Positions 1-8,224 of a DNA stretch of 30,450 nucleotides are shown here, piece after piece. A program made the position numbers and the translations under genes. The stretch's first letter is position 1; each line of letters starts with the position of its first letter. The DNA comes from Prorocentrum cordatum (Eukaryota; Sar; Dinophyceae; Prorocentrales; Prorocentraceae), in contig CAUYUJ010007262.1 of the NCBI GenBank assembly GCA_963575745.1, forward strand, positions 17,501 to 47,950, written 5' to 3'. Below the pieces are notes generated by a model. The model was not told the origin of the DNA and ran no database searches. It was given only the letters and a program-made list of their open reading frames with translations.

Positions 1-111
1 ACGCACGCACAGGCACACACGCGCGCACGCGCGCACGCACGCACACGCGCGCGCGCGCACGCACACGCGCGCACGCACGCACGCGCACGCACGAACGCAC
101 ACGCATACGCG

Positions 112-208
<97 letters not shown>

Positions 209-293
209 GCACGCACGCACACACGCACTCACACACGCACGCACGCGCGCACACGCACGCGTGCGTGCGCGTGCGTGCGTGCGTGCGCGCGTG

Positions 294-326
<33 letters not shown>

Positions 327-358
327 GCGCGTGCGTGCGTGCGTGCGCGCATGTCTTC
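1..358. repeat. CA/CG alternating simple sequence with a (CA)44 tract
   Basis: This is almost purely alternating purine-pyrimidine sequence: CGCA and CGCG at 1-115, an uninterrupted CA tract at 116-204, then CGCA, GTGC and GCGC steps to 358. Such sequence is prone to left-handed Z-DNA and to replication slippage. The mirror tract in the right arm (28078-28132) is 34 nt shorter. No gene is present. Confidence 0.95.
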
Positions 359-540
359 GTGCGTGTTGGTTTCTGACACGGTTGGCACCGTCGGCCGCGC
401 TCAAGCATAGCACACGTGTCGGCCGTCGGCCGACCTTGACACGGGAACGAGCCACCTTGATATGTGCGTGCGTGCGTGCGGCCGCGCGTGGACATTGTCA
501 CATGGCTATGTGTGTACGCGTGTGTGCGTGCGTACATAGC
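356..540. other. Low-copy patch with nested dyads
   Basis: This short complex-sequence patch is shared only with its mirror at about 27742-27926. It contains GTCGGCC (418-424) and GGCCGAC (428-434), a 7-bp stem with a 3-nt loop. Further GACACG/CGTGTC pairs at 375-380 and 415-420 could form alternative stems. It then grades back into GCGTGC repeats and joins the 164-bp satellite at 541-548. There is no coding signal. Confidence 0.6.
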
Positions 541-547
541 GAGGACG

Positions 548-1760
548 CGCCCCAGCTACTCCCCTGCTTAGCGGGAGCGCACTACGAGGCAGGCCCTCTG
601 ACGGAGGCCCAATCCGCCCCAGCTACTCCCCTACTCTGTGGGAGCGCACTAACAGGGACACAGCGCATGAATACTCCGCGTCATTCAATGCCCTTTTGCG
701 GTGGCACGAACCGCCCCAGCTACTCCCCTACTTAGCGGGAGCGCACTACGAGGCAGGCCCTCTGACGGAGGCCCAATCCGCCCCAGCTACCCCCCTACTC
801 TGTGGGAGCGCACTAACAGGGACACAGCGCATGAATACTCCGCGTCGTTCAATGCCCTTTTGCGGTGGCACGAACCGCCCCAGCTACTCCCCTACTTAGC
901 GGGAGCGCACTACGAGGCAGGCCCTCTGACGGAGGCCCAATCCGCCCCAGCTACTCCCCTACTCTGTGGGAGCGCACTAACAGGGACACAGCGCATGAAT
1001 ACTCCGCGTCATTCCATGCCCTTTTGCGGTGGCACGAACCGCCCCAGCTACTCCCCTACTTAGCGGGAGCGCACTACGAGGCAGGCCCTCTGACGGAGGC
1101 CCAGTCCGCCCCAGCTACTCCCCTACTTAACGGGAGCGCACTAACAGGGACACAGCGCATGAATATCCTGCGTCACTCCATAGCCGCTGGCTTTGGCACG
1201 AACCGCCCCAGCTACTCCCCTACTTAGCGGGAGCGCACTACGAGGCAGGCCCTCTGACGGAGGATCTACTCCCCTGCTTAGCGGGAGCGCACTAACAGGG
1301 ACACAGCGCATGAATACTCAGCGTCATTCCATGCCCTTTTGCGTTGGCACGAACCGCCCCAGCTACTCCCCTACTTAGCGGGAGCGCACTACGAGGCAGG
1401 CCCTCTGACGGAGGCCCAGTCCGCCCCAGCTACTCCCTTACTTAACGGGAGCGCACTAACAGGGACACAGCGCATGAATATCCTGCGTCACCCCATACCG
1501 CTGACGTTGGCACGAACCGCCCCAGCTACTCCCCTGCTTAGCGGGGCGCACTACGAGGCAGGCTCTCTGACAGAGGCCCAATCCGCCCCAGCTACTCCCC
1601 TGCTTAGCGGGAGCGCACTAACAGGGAAACAACACATGAATATTCCACTTCATTCCATGCCCTTTGACGTTGGCACAAGCCGCCCCAGCTACTCCCCTGC
1701 TTAGCTGGAGCGCACTACGAGGCAGGCCCTCTGGCGGATGCCCAGCCCGCCCCAGCTACT
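548..1760 (+). repeat. 164-bp satellite array, left arm
   Basis: This is a tandem array. The start word GCCCCAGC preceded by CACGAACC recurs at 713, 877, 1041, 1205, 1356, 1519 and 1682, giving spacings of 164, 164, 164, 151, 163 and 163. Each monomer is itself a diverged dimer: the word CAGCTACTCCCCTACT followed by a GGGAGCGCACTA element occurs twice per 164 bp. The short unit starting at 1205 has lost about 13 bp in the second half. The monomer length is close to one nucleosome plus linker, as in many centromeric or subtelomeric satellites, but function is not shown. Open frames across it are a by-product of few stop codons. Confidence 0.93.
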
Positions 1761-1963
1761 TGCCGACTTAGCGGGGGCGCACTGTCGGGAGTCACCAGCG
1801 CATGCGGTCCACAGCGCCCTGCGCGCCATGCGCCCCTGCGCGCCCTGCGCCGCACACACGCGCATGCACACGCGCACACGCGCGCTCGCACGCACGCACG
1901 CATACGCACTCGCGCACTTACGCACGCACACACGCACGCACAGCGCCACGCGCGTAACTGCAC
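1761..1963. repeat. GC-rich linker with CGCA/CACG simple sequence
   Basis: A degenerate end of the 164-bp satellite passes into GCGCCCTGCGC-type sequence and then CGCACGCA/CACACG simple repeats that lead into the first 110-bp unit. The same linker appears at about 26340-26530 and again at about 28410-28590. That makes it a marker for the roughly 2.07-kb direct duplication on the right. Confidence 0.7.
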
Positions 1964-2220
1964 TCATATCAGTGAGGCCAGAGGCCCCCCCCGTCTCGCA
2001 CCCCTCTCCCACGGTGGAAGCATATGTCTCGCCCTCTCTCCACCCTCCCACAGCGCCACGCGCGTAAATGCACGCATATCAGTGAGGCCAGAGGCATCCT
2101 CCGTCCCGCCCCCCTCCCCCACGGTGGAAGCCTCTGTCTCACCCTCTCTCCACCCTCCCACAGCGCCACGCGCGTAAATGCACCCATATCAGTGAGGCCA
2201 GAGGCATCCTCCGTCGGACG
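1964..2220 (+). repeat. Three 110-bp satellite units (outer cluster)
   Basis: CATATCAGTGAGGCCAGAGG recurs at 1964, 2075 and 2185, a 110-111-bp period. Each unit continues with a C-rich stretch, CCACGGTGG (a near-perfect dyad), CTCTGTCTCACCCTCTCTCC and a CGCCACGCGCGTAA box. The main cluster of the same family is at 11263-12180 in the opposite orientation. The last unit joins the hairpin module through CCTCCGTCGGACGGGAG. Confidence 0.9.
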
Positions 2221-2400
2221 GGAGAACCCCTCAGACCCCAAATGGTCACGAATCAACCAGTGCGGGGTCCAAACGCGGCGGGCGCGGCCACGGCGGGTTC
2301 GGGCCACGGCGGTTTCGTGCCACAGCGGGAGGTGGCCACGGCGGGGGCCGGACCCCGCCGTGGCCGATCCCGCCGCGCTCTCAGGCGCTCCCAAGCGTGG
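2215..2400 (+). repeat. Hairpin module (CCCCAAATGGTC / CCACGGCGGG)
   Basis: The module starts with GACGGGAGAACCCCTCAGA and CCCCAAATGGTC, then has repeated CCACGGCGGGTTCGGG. It ends in a strong dyad: GGCCACGGCGGGG (2334-2346) pairs with CCCCGCCGTGGCC (2353-2365), 13 bp with a 6-nt loop. Further copies with the dyad occur at about 11110, 12608, 15678, 17194 and 25917, and a copy without the second dyad arm lies at 6320-6533. It always abuts either a 110-bp unit or a decamer/GGGT tract. Function unknown. Confidence 0.85.
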
Positions 2401-2466
2401 TGGGTGGGTGGGTAGGTAGGTGCGTGCGTGCGCGTGCGTGCGTGCGTGCGCGCGCGGCGCGGGCGC

Positions 2467-2515
<49 letters not shown>

Positions 2516-2740
2516 TTGGGTGGGTGGGTGGGTGGGCGAGCGGGCGGGTGGGTCGGTGGGTGGGTGGGTGGGTGGGCGGGCGGGCGGGTGGGTGGGTGGG
2601 TCGGTGGGTGGGTGTGTGGGTGGGTGGCTGGGTGGGTGGGTGTGTGGGTGGGTGGGTGGCTGGGTGGGTGGGTGGGTGGGTGGCTGTGTGGGTGGGTGGC
2701 TGTGTGGCTGGGTGGCTGGGTGGGTGGGTGGGTGGGTGGG
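2400..2740 (+). repeat. GTGC, GGGCGC hexamer and GGGT tracts
   Basis: A short GGGT start (2399-2420) leads to GTGCGTGC (2421-2455), a tandem GGGCGC hexamer run (about 2455-2515), and then GGGT with GGGC and GGCT variants to 2740. The + strand is a continuous series of G3 runs with short loops, so it has high G-quadruplex potential. In the mirror (about 25556-25865) the hexamer run is shorter and the flanking CGCA run differs. Confidence 0.9.
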
Positions 2741-2793
2741 TGCTCCAGAAGCGCGCCCAGGCGCTGGGAGAGCGCGGGAGGAGGAGCTGCGCG

Positions 2794-2832
<39 letters not shown>

Positions 2833-3133
2833 ACCAGAAGCGCACCCAGGCGCTGGGAGGGCACGGGAGGGGGGGCTGCGCGCCCAGGCGCGCCCAAGCG
2901 CTCCCAGGCGCTCCAGAAGCGCTCCCAGGCGCTGGTAGAGCACGGGAGGAGGAGCTGCGCGCCCAGGCGCTCCCAGGCGCCCCCTGGCGCTCTCAAGCGC
3001 TCCAGAAGCGCTCCCAGGCGCTGGGAGACCACGGGGGGAGGAGCTGCGCCCAGGCGCTCCCAGGCGCTCCAGAAGCGTTCCCAGCGGGAGGAGGAGCTGC
3101 GCGCCCATGACCTCTCAGGCGCTCTCAAGCGTA
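2741..3133 (+). repeat. Decamer block 1 (TCCCAGGCGC family), forward
   Basis: This block is built from the decamer CTCCCAGGCG and variants, punctuated by GCTCCAGAAGCGC and GAGCACGGGAGGAGGAGCTG words. It is entered from the GGGT tract through GGGTGCTCCAGAAGCG and leaves through CTCTCAAGCGTAGCGGGTGG. These boundary words recur at nearly every block, so block and tract behave as one composite unit. Frames read as APRRSQALPG-like periodic peptides and are not genes. Confidence 0.9.
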
Positions 3134-3351
3134 GCGGGTGGGTGAGTGGGTGGGTGGATGGGTGGGTGGCTGGGTGGCTGGGCGGGTGGGCTGGTGAGCG
3201 GGTGGGTGGCTGGCTGGGTGGGTGGGCGGGTGGGTGGGTGGCTGGTTGGCTGGGTGGCTAAGTGGCTGGGTGGCTGGGTGGCTGGGTGGCTGCATGGGTG
3301 TGTGGCTGGGTGGCTGGGTGGGTGGCTGGGTGGGTGGGTGGGTGGGTGCTC
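3134..3351 (+). repeat. GGGT/GGCT tetranucleotide tract
   Basis: A G-rich tract in which GGGT is regularly interrupted by GGCT, giving GGCTGGGT repeats. It includes rare variants such as GGCTAAGT and GGCTGCAT that are shared with the tracts at 9883-10083, 18206-18420 and 24946-25165. Those four tracts are therefore recent copies of one another. No gene. Confidence 0.92.
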
Positions 3352-3905
3352 CAGAAGCGTTTCCAAGCGCTGGGGGAGCACGGGAGGAGGAGCTGCGCGC
3401 CCAGGCGCTCCCAGGCGCACCCAGGCGCACCCAGGCGCTCCCAGGCGCTCCAGAAGCGCACCCAGGCGCTGGGGGAGCACGGGAGGAGGAGCTGCGCGCC
3501 CAGGCGCTCCCATGCGCTCCCACAAGTGCTCCCAGGCGCTGGGAAAGCACGAGAGGAGGAACTGCGCGCCCATGCGCTCCCAGGCGCACCCAGCGCTGGG
3601 AGAGCACGGGAGGAGGAGCTGCGCGCCCAGGCGCTCCCAGGCGCCCCCAAGCGCCCCCAAGGGCCCCAGAAGCGCACCCATGCGCTGGGAGAGCACGGGA
3701 GGAGGAGCTGCGCCCAGGCGCTCCCAGGCGCTCCCAGGCCAAACGCCCCCAAGCGCTGGGAGAGCTCGGGGCGAGGAGCTGCGCACCCAGGCGCTCCCAG
3801 GCGCTCCCTGGCGCTCGCAGGCGCTCCAGAAGCGCTCCCAAGCGCTGGGGGAGCGCGGGATGAGGAGCTGCGCGCCCAGGCGCTCTCAGGCGCTCCCAAG
3901 CGTGG
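3352..3905 (+). repeat. Decamer block 2, forward
   Basis: This is the same decamer family, about 550 bp. It carries distinctive words (ACAAGTGCTCCCAGG, AAGGGCCCCAGAAGCG, and an AGCTCGGGGCGAGGAG near the end). They identify its relatives at 9303-9882 and at the mirror positions 18421-19020 and 24396-24945. It leaves through CTCCCAAGCGTGGTGGG. Confidence 0.9.
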
Positions 3906-4755
3906 TGGGTGGGTGGGTGGTGGTGTGTGGGTGGGTGGGTGGGTGGGTGGCTGGGTGGCTGGGTGGCTGGTGGCTAGGTGGCTGGGCCGGTGTGGCGGTG
4001 GGTGGGTGGGTGGGTGGGTGGTGGGTGGGTGTGTGGGGGTTGGGTGGGTGGGTGGGGTGCGGGGTGGGTGGGTGGGTGGGTGGGTGGCTGGTGACGGCGT
4101 GTCGAAGCGGCGGGTAAGGTGGGTGGGTGGGTGGTGGGAGTTGGTGGAGGTGGGTGGTGTGGTGTGGGGGTGGGTGTGTGGGGTGTGGTGGGTGGGATGA
4201 GATGGATGGGTGGGTGGGTGGGTGGGTGGGTGGGTGGGTGTGTGGGTGGGTGGCTGGGATGGCCTTGGTGGACTGGATGGCTGGGGTGGCTGGGTGGCTG
4301 GGCGGTCGAGACGGTCGCAGGTGGGTAGGGTGGGTGGGGTGGGGTGTGGTGGGGTGGGGTGGGAATGGGGTGGGTCCCAGCGGCTGCCATGTGTATGTGG
4401 GGCGGGCGGGCAGGCGGGCGGGCCGGCGGGCGGGTTGGTAGGTGGGTGGTGGGTGGGTTGGGTGGTGGGGTGGTGGGGTGGGTTGGGGTGGGGTGGGGTG
4501 GGTGGGTGGGTGGAGTGGTGGTGGGTGGGTTGGAGTGCGCGGTGGGGTTTGCGAGTGGTGGGTGGGTGGTTGGATGGGTGGGGTGTGGTGGGGTTGGTGG
4601 GGTGGGATGGTGGGTGGTGGGGTGGTGGTGGGTGGGGTGGTGGGTGGGCGGGCGAGCGGGCGGGCGGGTGGGCGGGCGGGCGGGTGGGTGTGTGGGCGGG
4701 TGGGTGGGTGGGTGGGTGGCTGGGTGGCTGGGTGGGTGGCTGGGTGGCTGGGTTG
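3906..4755 (+). repeat. GGGT spacer, left-specific composition
   Basis: About 850 bp of GGGT/GGGGT with islands of other sequence (for example 4088-4115 and 4260-4335, and GGCTGCCATGTGTATG near 4381). It ends with GGGC and GCGAGCGGGC runs and a GGCT segment (4640-4755) that is repeated exactly near 29050-29185. The mirror spacer (23541-24395) has almost the same length but a different internal sequence. Confidence 0.85.
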
Positions 4756-5105
4756 GGCGCGGGAGGAGGAGCTGCGCGCCCAGGCGCTGCCAGGCGCTCC
4801 CAGGCGCTCCTAGGCGCATCAGAAGCGCCCCCAGACGCTGTGGGAGCACGGGAGGGTGAGCTGCGCGCCCAGGCGCTCACAGGCGCACCCAGGCGCCCCC
4901 AGGCGCTCCAGAAGCGATCCCAGGCGCTGGGAGAGCACGGGAAGAGGAGCTGGGCACCCAAGCGCTCCCAGGCCCTCCCTGGCGCTCTCAGGCGCTCCAG
5001 AGGCGCACCCAGGCGCTGGGGGAGCACGGGGGGAGGAGCTGCGCCCAGGCGCCCCCAGGCGCTCACTGGCGCTCCCAGGCGCTCCAGAAGCGCTCCCAAG
5101 CGTGG
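4756..5105 (+). repeat. Decamer block 3, forward
   Basis: A roughly 350-bp decamer block entered through GGGTTGGGCGCGGGAGG. It includes the diagnostic words CTAGGCGCATCAGAAG and AGAAGCGATCCCAGG. It is apparently identical to 29188-29528, mirrored at 23191-23540, and present in inverted, slightly diverged form at 6583-6957 across the A-tract island. It leaves through CTCCCAAGCGTGGTGGTAG. Confidence 0.9.
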
Positions 5106-5632
5106 TGGTAGTGGGAATGGGAGCTGGTGGGTGGGTGGGTGGGGTGGGTGGGCTTTGTGGCTGGGGCGGATGCTGGGGGGCAGGATTGCTAGGGCGGTCC
5201 GGCGGGGTGTGTGGTTAAAGGTGGGTGGGTGGGTGGAGAGGGGTGGGTGGGGTGGGGTGGGGTGGGGGTCGGGTTTGGGTGTGGGGTGGTGGGTGGGTGG
5301 TGGGCGGGCGGGCGAGCAGGCGGGCGGGCGGGCGAGCGCGGGTTGGTGGGTGGGTGGGTGGGTGGGGTTGGGTGGTGTGGATGGGGGGGTGGTTGTGGTG
5401 GGGTGGGGTGGGTGGGTTGGGTGGGTTGTGGGTGGGGGGTGGGTGGGATGGTTGGTGGGTGGGTGGGTGGTGGTGGTGGGGCGCGGGTGGGTGGGGTGGT
5501 GGTGATGGTGGGTGGTGGGGTGGGGTGGGGTGGGGTGGGGTGGGGTGGGTGGGTGGGTGGGTGGGCGGGCAGGCGGGCGGGCGGGCTGGTGGGTGGGTGG
5601 GTGGGTGGGGTTGGGTGGGTGGGGTGGGTGGG
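5106..5632 (+). repeat. GGGT/GGGGT spacer
   Basis: A G-rich spacer with several GGGC/GAGC clusters and a run of six GGGGT pentamers (about 5517-5548). It is followed by GGGC/GGCAGGCGGGC and a conserved last tract that joins the island at GGGAGGATCTGCCAG. The final 120 bp are shared with 29940-30056 and with the mirror, but the middle differs between copies. Confidence 0.9.
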
Positions 5633-5990
5633 AGGATCTGCCAGTCCTGGCCGCTAGCGTTTAGGGATTAGCCTGGGGGGGGGCACAGTTAGTTTCCTCC
5701 ATAGCTTAATTTAAACGTACAGAAAAGTACAGGAAAAGTACATGAAAATACAGGAAAAGTACAGAAAAATACAGAAAAAGTACAGAAAAACATACAGGAC
5801 CATACAGACCATACCGCGCGGCACAAGGCGGTTGTATGCACCGTCATGTGAGCCGTATACGAGCCGTGTCGGCGCCGTATGGAACCGTGCAAGCCAGATC
5901 GGTCTCGTGTTGGTTTCGCCGCGGACGTCGCCGAGCGCTGCGAGGGAGGGTGCCCATATCGAACCCTCGTTAACTAACGATGCCCGCGAG
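5633..5990. other. A-tract island A, copy 1
   Basis: An AT-richer complex-sequence island between a GGGT tract and a CCCA tract. In order: a conserved lead (5633-5700); TTAATTTAAAC (5707-5717); seven A4-A5 tracts starting at 5723, 5734, 5745, 5754, 5765, 5775 and 5786 (mean spacing about 10.5 bp); a series of CCGT words at 5841, 5853, 5864, 5875 and 5885; and the dyad TCGTTA-AC-TAACGA (5967-5980). A-tracts in phase with the helix are known to bend DNA. It could be a replication start, boundary or attachment element, but nothing proves this. Other copies: 22301-22660 (inverted) and 30057-30414. Confidence 0.85.
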
Positions 5991-6191
5991 CATCCACCCA
6001 CCCACCCACCCACCCACCCACCCACCCGCGCCCGCGGACCAGCTCGCCCGCCGCCCGCCCGCTCGCCCGCCCGCCCACCCACACACCCACCCACCACCCA
6101 CCCCCACCCATCCACCCCCACCCACCGCGCACCCAACCCACCCTCCCCGCGCACCCACCCGGGCTCCCACCCACCCGCGCACCCACCCACC
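5991..6191 (-). repeat. CCCA tract after island A
   Basis: CCCA/CCCG repeats form the complementary-strand counterpart of the GGGT spacer before the island, so the G-rich strand switches from + to - here. The first 30 bp match the mirror and the third copy. Further in, the sequence differs from the mirror spacer at 21739-22300. Confidence 0.85.
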
Positions 6192-6533
6192 CGGACAGGG
6201 CGACAGGCAGAAGCGACGGACAGCGGCGACGGACGTCACAGGGGCGCAGACAGCGGCGACGGACAGGACAGGGGCGACGGACAGGGGCGGCGGACAGGGG
6301 CGACGGACAGAGCGACGGACAGGGCGACGGACGGGAGAACCCCTCAGACCCCAAATGGTCGCGAATCAATTAGCGCGGGGTCCAAACGCGGCGTTCGGCG
6401 CTTCTCGGGGCCCGCTATCTCGCGCCCTCAGGCCCCAAATGGTCGCGAATCAATCAGTGCGGGGTCCAAACACGGCGGGCACGACCACGGCGGGTTCGGG
6501 CCACGGCGGGTTCGTGCCACAGCGGGGTGTGGC
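6192..6533 (+). repeat. 340-bp copy of central module, left arm only
   Basis: This block reads the same as 15340-15681: the end of the GACGGACAGGGGC array, GACGGGAGAACCCCTCAGA, two CCCCAAATGGTCGCGAAT units and the CCACGGCGGGTTCGGG repeats, stopping at GTGTGGCCAC. By eye I see no mismatch. It sits within a CCCA spacer, and its mirror position in the right arm (within 21739-22300) has ordinary GGGT sequence of almost the same total length. It could reflect gene conversion, transposition-like copying or mis-assembly. Confidence 0.85.
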
Positions 6534-6582
6534 CACACCCAGCCACCCACCCACCCACCCACCCACCCACCCACCTACCACC
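6534..6582 (-). repeat. Short CCCA tract
   Basis: About 12 CCCA units that end in the conserved boundary CTACCACCACGCTTGGGAG, the inverted form of the block-exit word seen near 5100. Confidence 0.85.
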
Positions 6583-6957
6583 ACGCTTGGGAGCGGGCGC
6601 CTGGGAGCGCCAGTGAGCGCCTGGGAGCGCCTGGGCGCAGCTCCTCGCCCCGTGCTCCCCCAGCGCCTGGGTGCGCCTCTGGGGCGCCTGAGAGCGCCAG
6701 GGAGGGCCTGGGAGCGCTTGGGTTCGCAGCTCCTCTTCCCGTGCTCTCCCAGCGCCTAGGATCGCTTCTGGAGCGCCTGGGAGCGCCTGGGTGCGCCTGT
6801 GAGCGCACGGGCGCGCAGCCCACCCTCCCGTGCTCCCACAGCGTCTGGGGGCGCTTCTGATGCGCCTAGGAGCGCCTGGGAGCGCCTGGCAGCGCCTGGG
6901 CGCGCAGCTCCTCCTCCCGCGCTCCCCCCCAGCGCCTAGGAGCGCTTCTGGAGCACC
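6583..6957 (-). repeat. Decamer block 4, inverted
   Basis: This is the reverse-oriented decamer family. It matches block 3 (4756-5105) in inverted form across the A-tract island, sharing the order of diagnostic words (GATCG variant, GGGAGGGCCTGGGAG, TTCTGATGCGCCTAGG). The first unit is altered to GGAGCGGGCGCC. It exits through CTTCTGGAGCACCCGCC into a CCCA tract. Mirror: 21371-21738. Confidence 0.88.
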
Positions 6958-7399
6958 CGCCAACCCACCCACCCACCCACCCACCCGCCCGCCCGCCCGC
7001 CCGCCCGCCCGCCCACCCACCCACCCACCCACCCACCCACCCACCCATCTTACCCAGCCACCCACCCACAACTCGCGCACCCACCCGCGAACCCACCCGC
7101 TTCCACCCACCCACCCACCCACCCACCCACCCACACCACCCCACACCACCCACCCCACCCACCCCACCCAACCCCAACCACCCACCCACCCACACGCCAG
7201 CCCGCCCGCCCGCATGCCCGCCCGCCCACCCACCCACCCACACAACCCCATCCCACACCACCCCATTACCAACCCCGCCCCACCCCAACCCACCACCCAC
7301 TACCCACCCAACCACCCACCTGCGAACGCCCAGCCACCATCAAACCAGCCCACCCAGCCAACCCACCCACCCACCCACCCAACCACCCACCCACCCACC
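6958..7399 (-). repeat. CCCA spacer, variable between arms
   Basis: CCCA with CCCG clusters, ACAACTCGCGCACCC and ACCCCACC pentamers. The mirror spacer 20921-21370 keeps similar length but differs through most of the interior. No gene in this stretch. Confidence 0.85.
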
Positions 7400-7782
7400 A
7401 CGCTTGGGAGCGCTTCTCGAGCGCCTGGGAGCGCCAGTGAGCGCCTGGGAGCGCCTGGGCGCAGCTCCTCCACCCGTGCTCTCCCAGCGCCTGGGTGCGC
7501 TTCTGGAGCGCCTGAGAGCGCCAAGGAGGGCATGGGAGCGCCTGGGTGCGCAGCTCCTCTCCCCGTGCTCTCCCAGCGCCTGGGAGCGCTTCTGGAGCGC
7601 CTGGGTGCGCCTGGGTGCGCCTGGGAGCGCCTGGGCGCGCAGCTCCCCATCCCGTGCTCTCACAGCGTCTGGGAGCGCTTCTGGTGCGCCTGGGAGCGCC
7701 TGCGAGCGCCTGGCAGCGCCTGGGCGCGCAGCTCCTCCTCCCGCGCTCCCCTCCAGCGCCTGAGAGTGCTTCTGGAGCACCC
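7400..7782 (-). repeat. Decamer block 5, inverted
   Basis: An inverted decamer block bounded by CCACCACGCTTGGGAGCG and CTTCTGGAGCACCCACC. Almost the same sequence appears at 20546-20920 in mirror. It pairs with block 6 (8225-8547) as a nested inverted repeat about 8007. Confidence 0.88.
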
Positions 7783-8224
7783 ACCAACCCAGCCACCCAG
7801 CCACCCACCCAGCAACCCAGCAACCCAGCCACCCACCCACCCACACACCCACCCACCCACCCACCCGCCCGCCCGCCCGCCCGCTCGCCCGCCCACCCAC
7901 CCACCCACCCACCCACCCACCCACCCACCCACCCACCCAAACCACCCACTCGCGAACACCACCGCGCACCCACCCACACACCCACCCACCACCCACAAAC
8001 CCACCCGTGGGTGGCGGGTGGGTGGGTGGGTGGGCGGGTGGGCGAGCGGGCGGGCGGGCGGGTGTGCGGATGGGTGGGTGGGTGGGTGGGTGGCTGGGCA
8101 GTTGGGTTGTTGGGTGGCTGGGTTGCTGGGTGGCTGGGTGGCAGGCTGGGTGGCTGGGTGGCTGGGTGGCTGGGTGGCTGGGTGACTGGGTTGCTGTGTG
8201 GGTTGGTGGTTGGGTGGGTGGGTG
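7783..8224. repeat. CCCA-to-GGGT switch with nested axis at 8007
   Basis: CCCA repeats run to about 8006 and GGGT repeats from 8009. The switch point is the small dyad CCACCC-GT-GGGTGG (8001-8014). On both sides the tract ends at the same boundary word (AGCACCCACC at left, GGGTGCTCCAG at right). The segment is therefore a local inverted repeat with axis near 8007.5. The mirror switch is near 20305-20325 but is noisier. Confidence 0.85.

Noticed and set aside
2516-2740. GGGT tract as a telomeric repeat
   Set aside because: A tetranucleotide with GGCT/GGGC variants, internal, and on both strands at many places. It does not match a known telomere unit and is not terminal.
3258-5505. Open frames of 431-614 codons rich in GWVG or HPPT
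   Set aside because: These are direct translations of GGGT/CCCA tracts and decamers. Their interiors change completely between arms, so there is no sign of protein constraint.
5660-5666. Plant/algal telomere word TTTAGGG
   Set aside because: A single copy with no tandem neighbours. Not a telomere array.
5742-6860. 372-codon frame starting in the A-tract island with KIQEKYRKIQKKYRK
   Set aside because: The lysine-rich start is just the phased A-tract repeat translated. The rest is CCCA and decamer translation, and the mirror frame diverges in the spacer.
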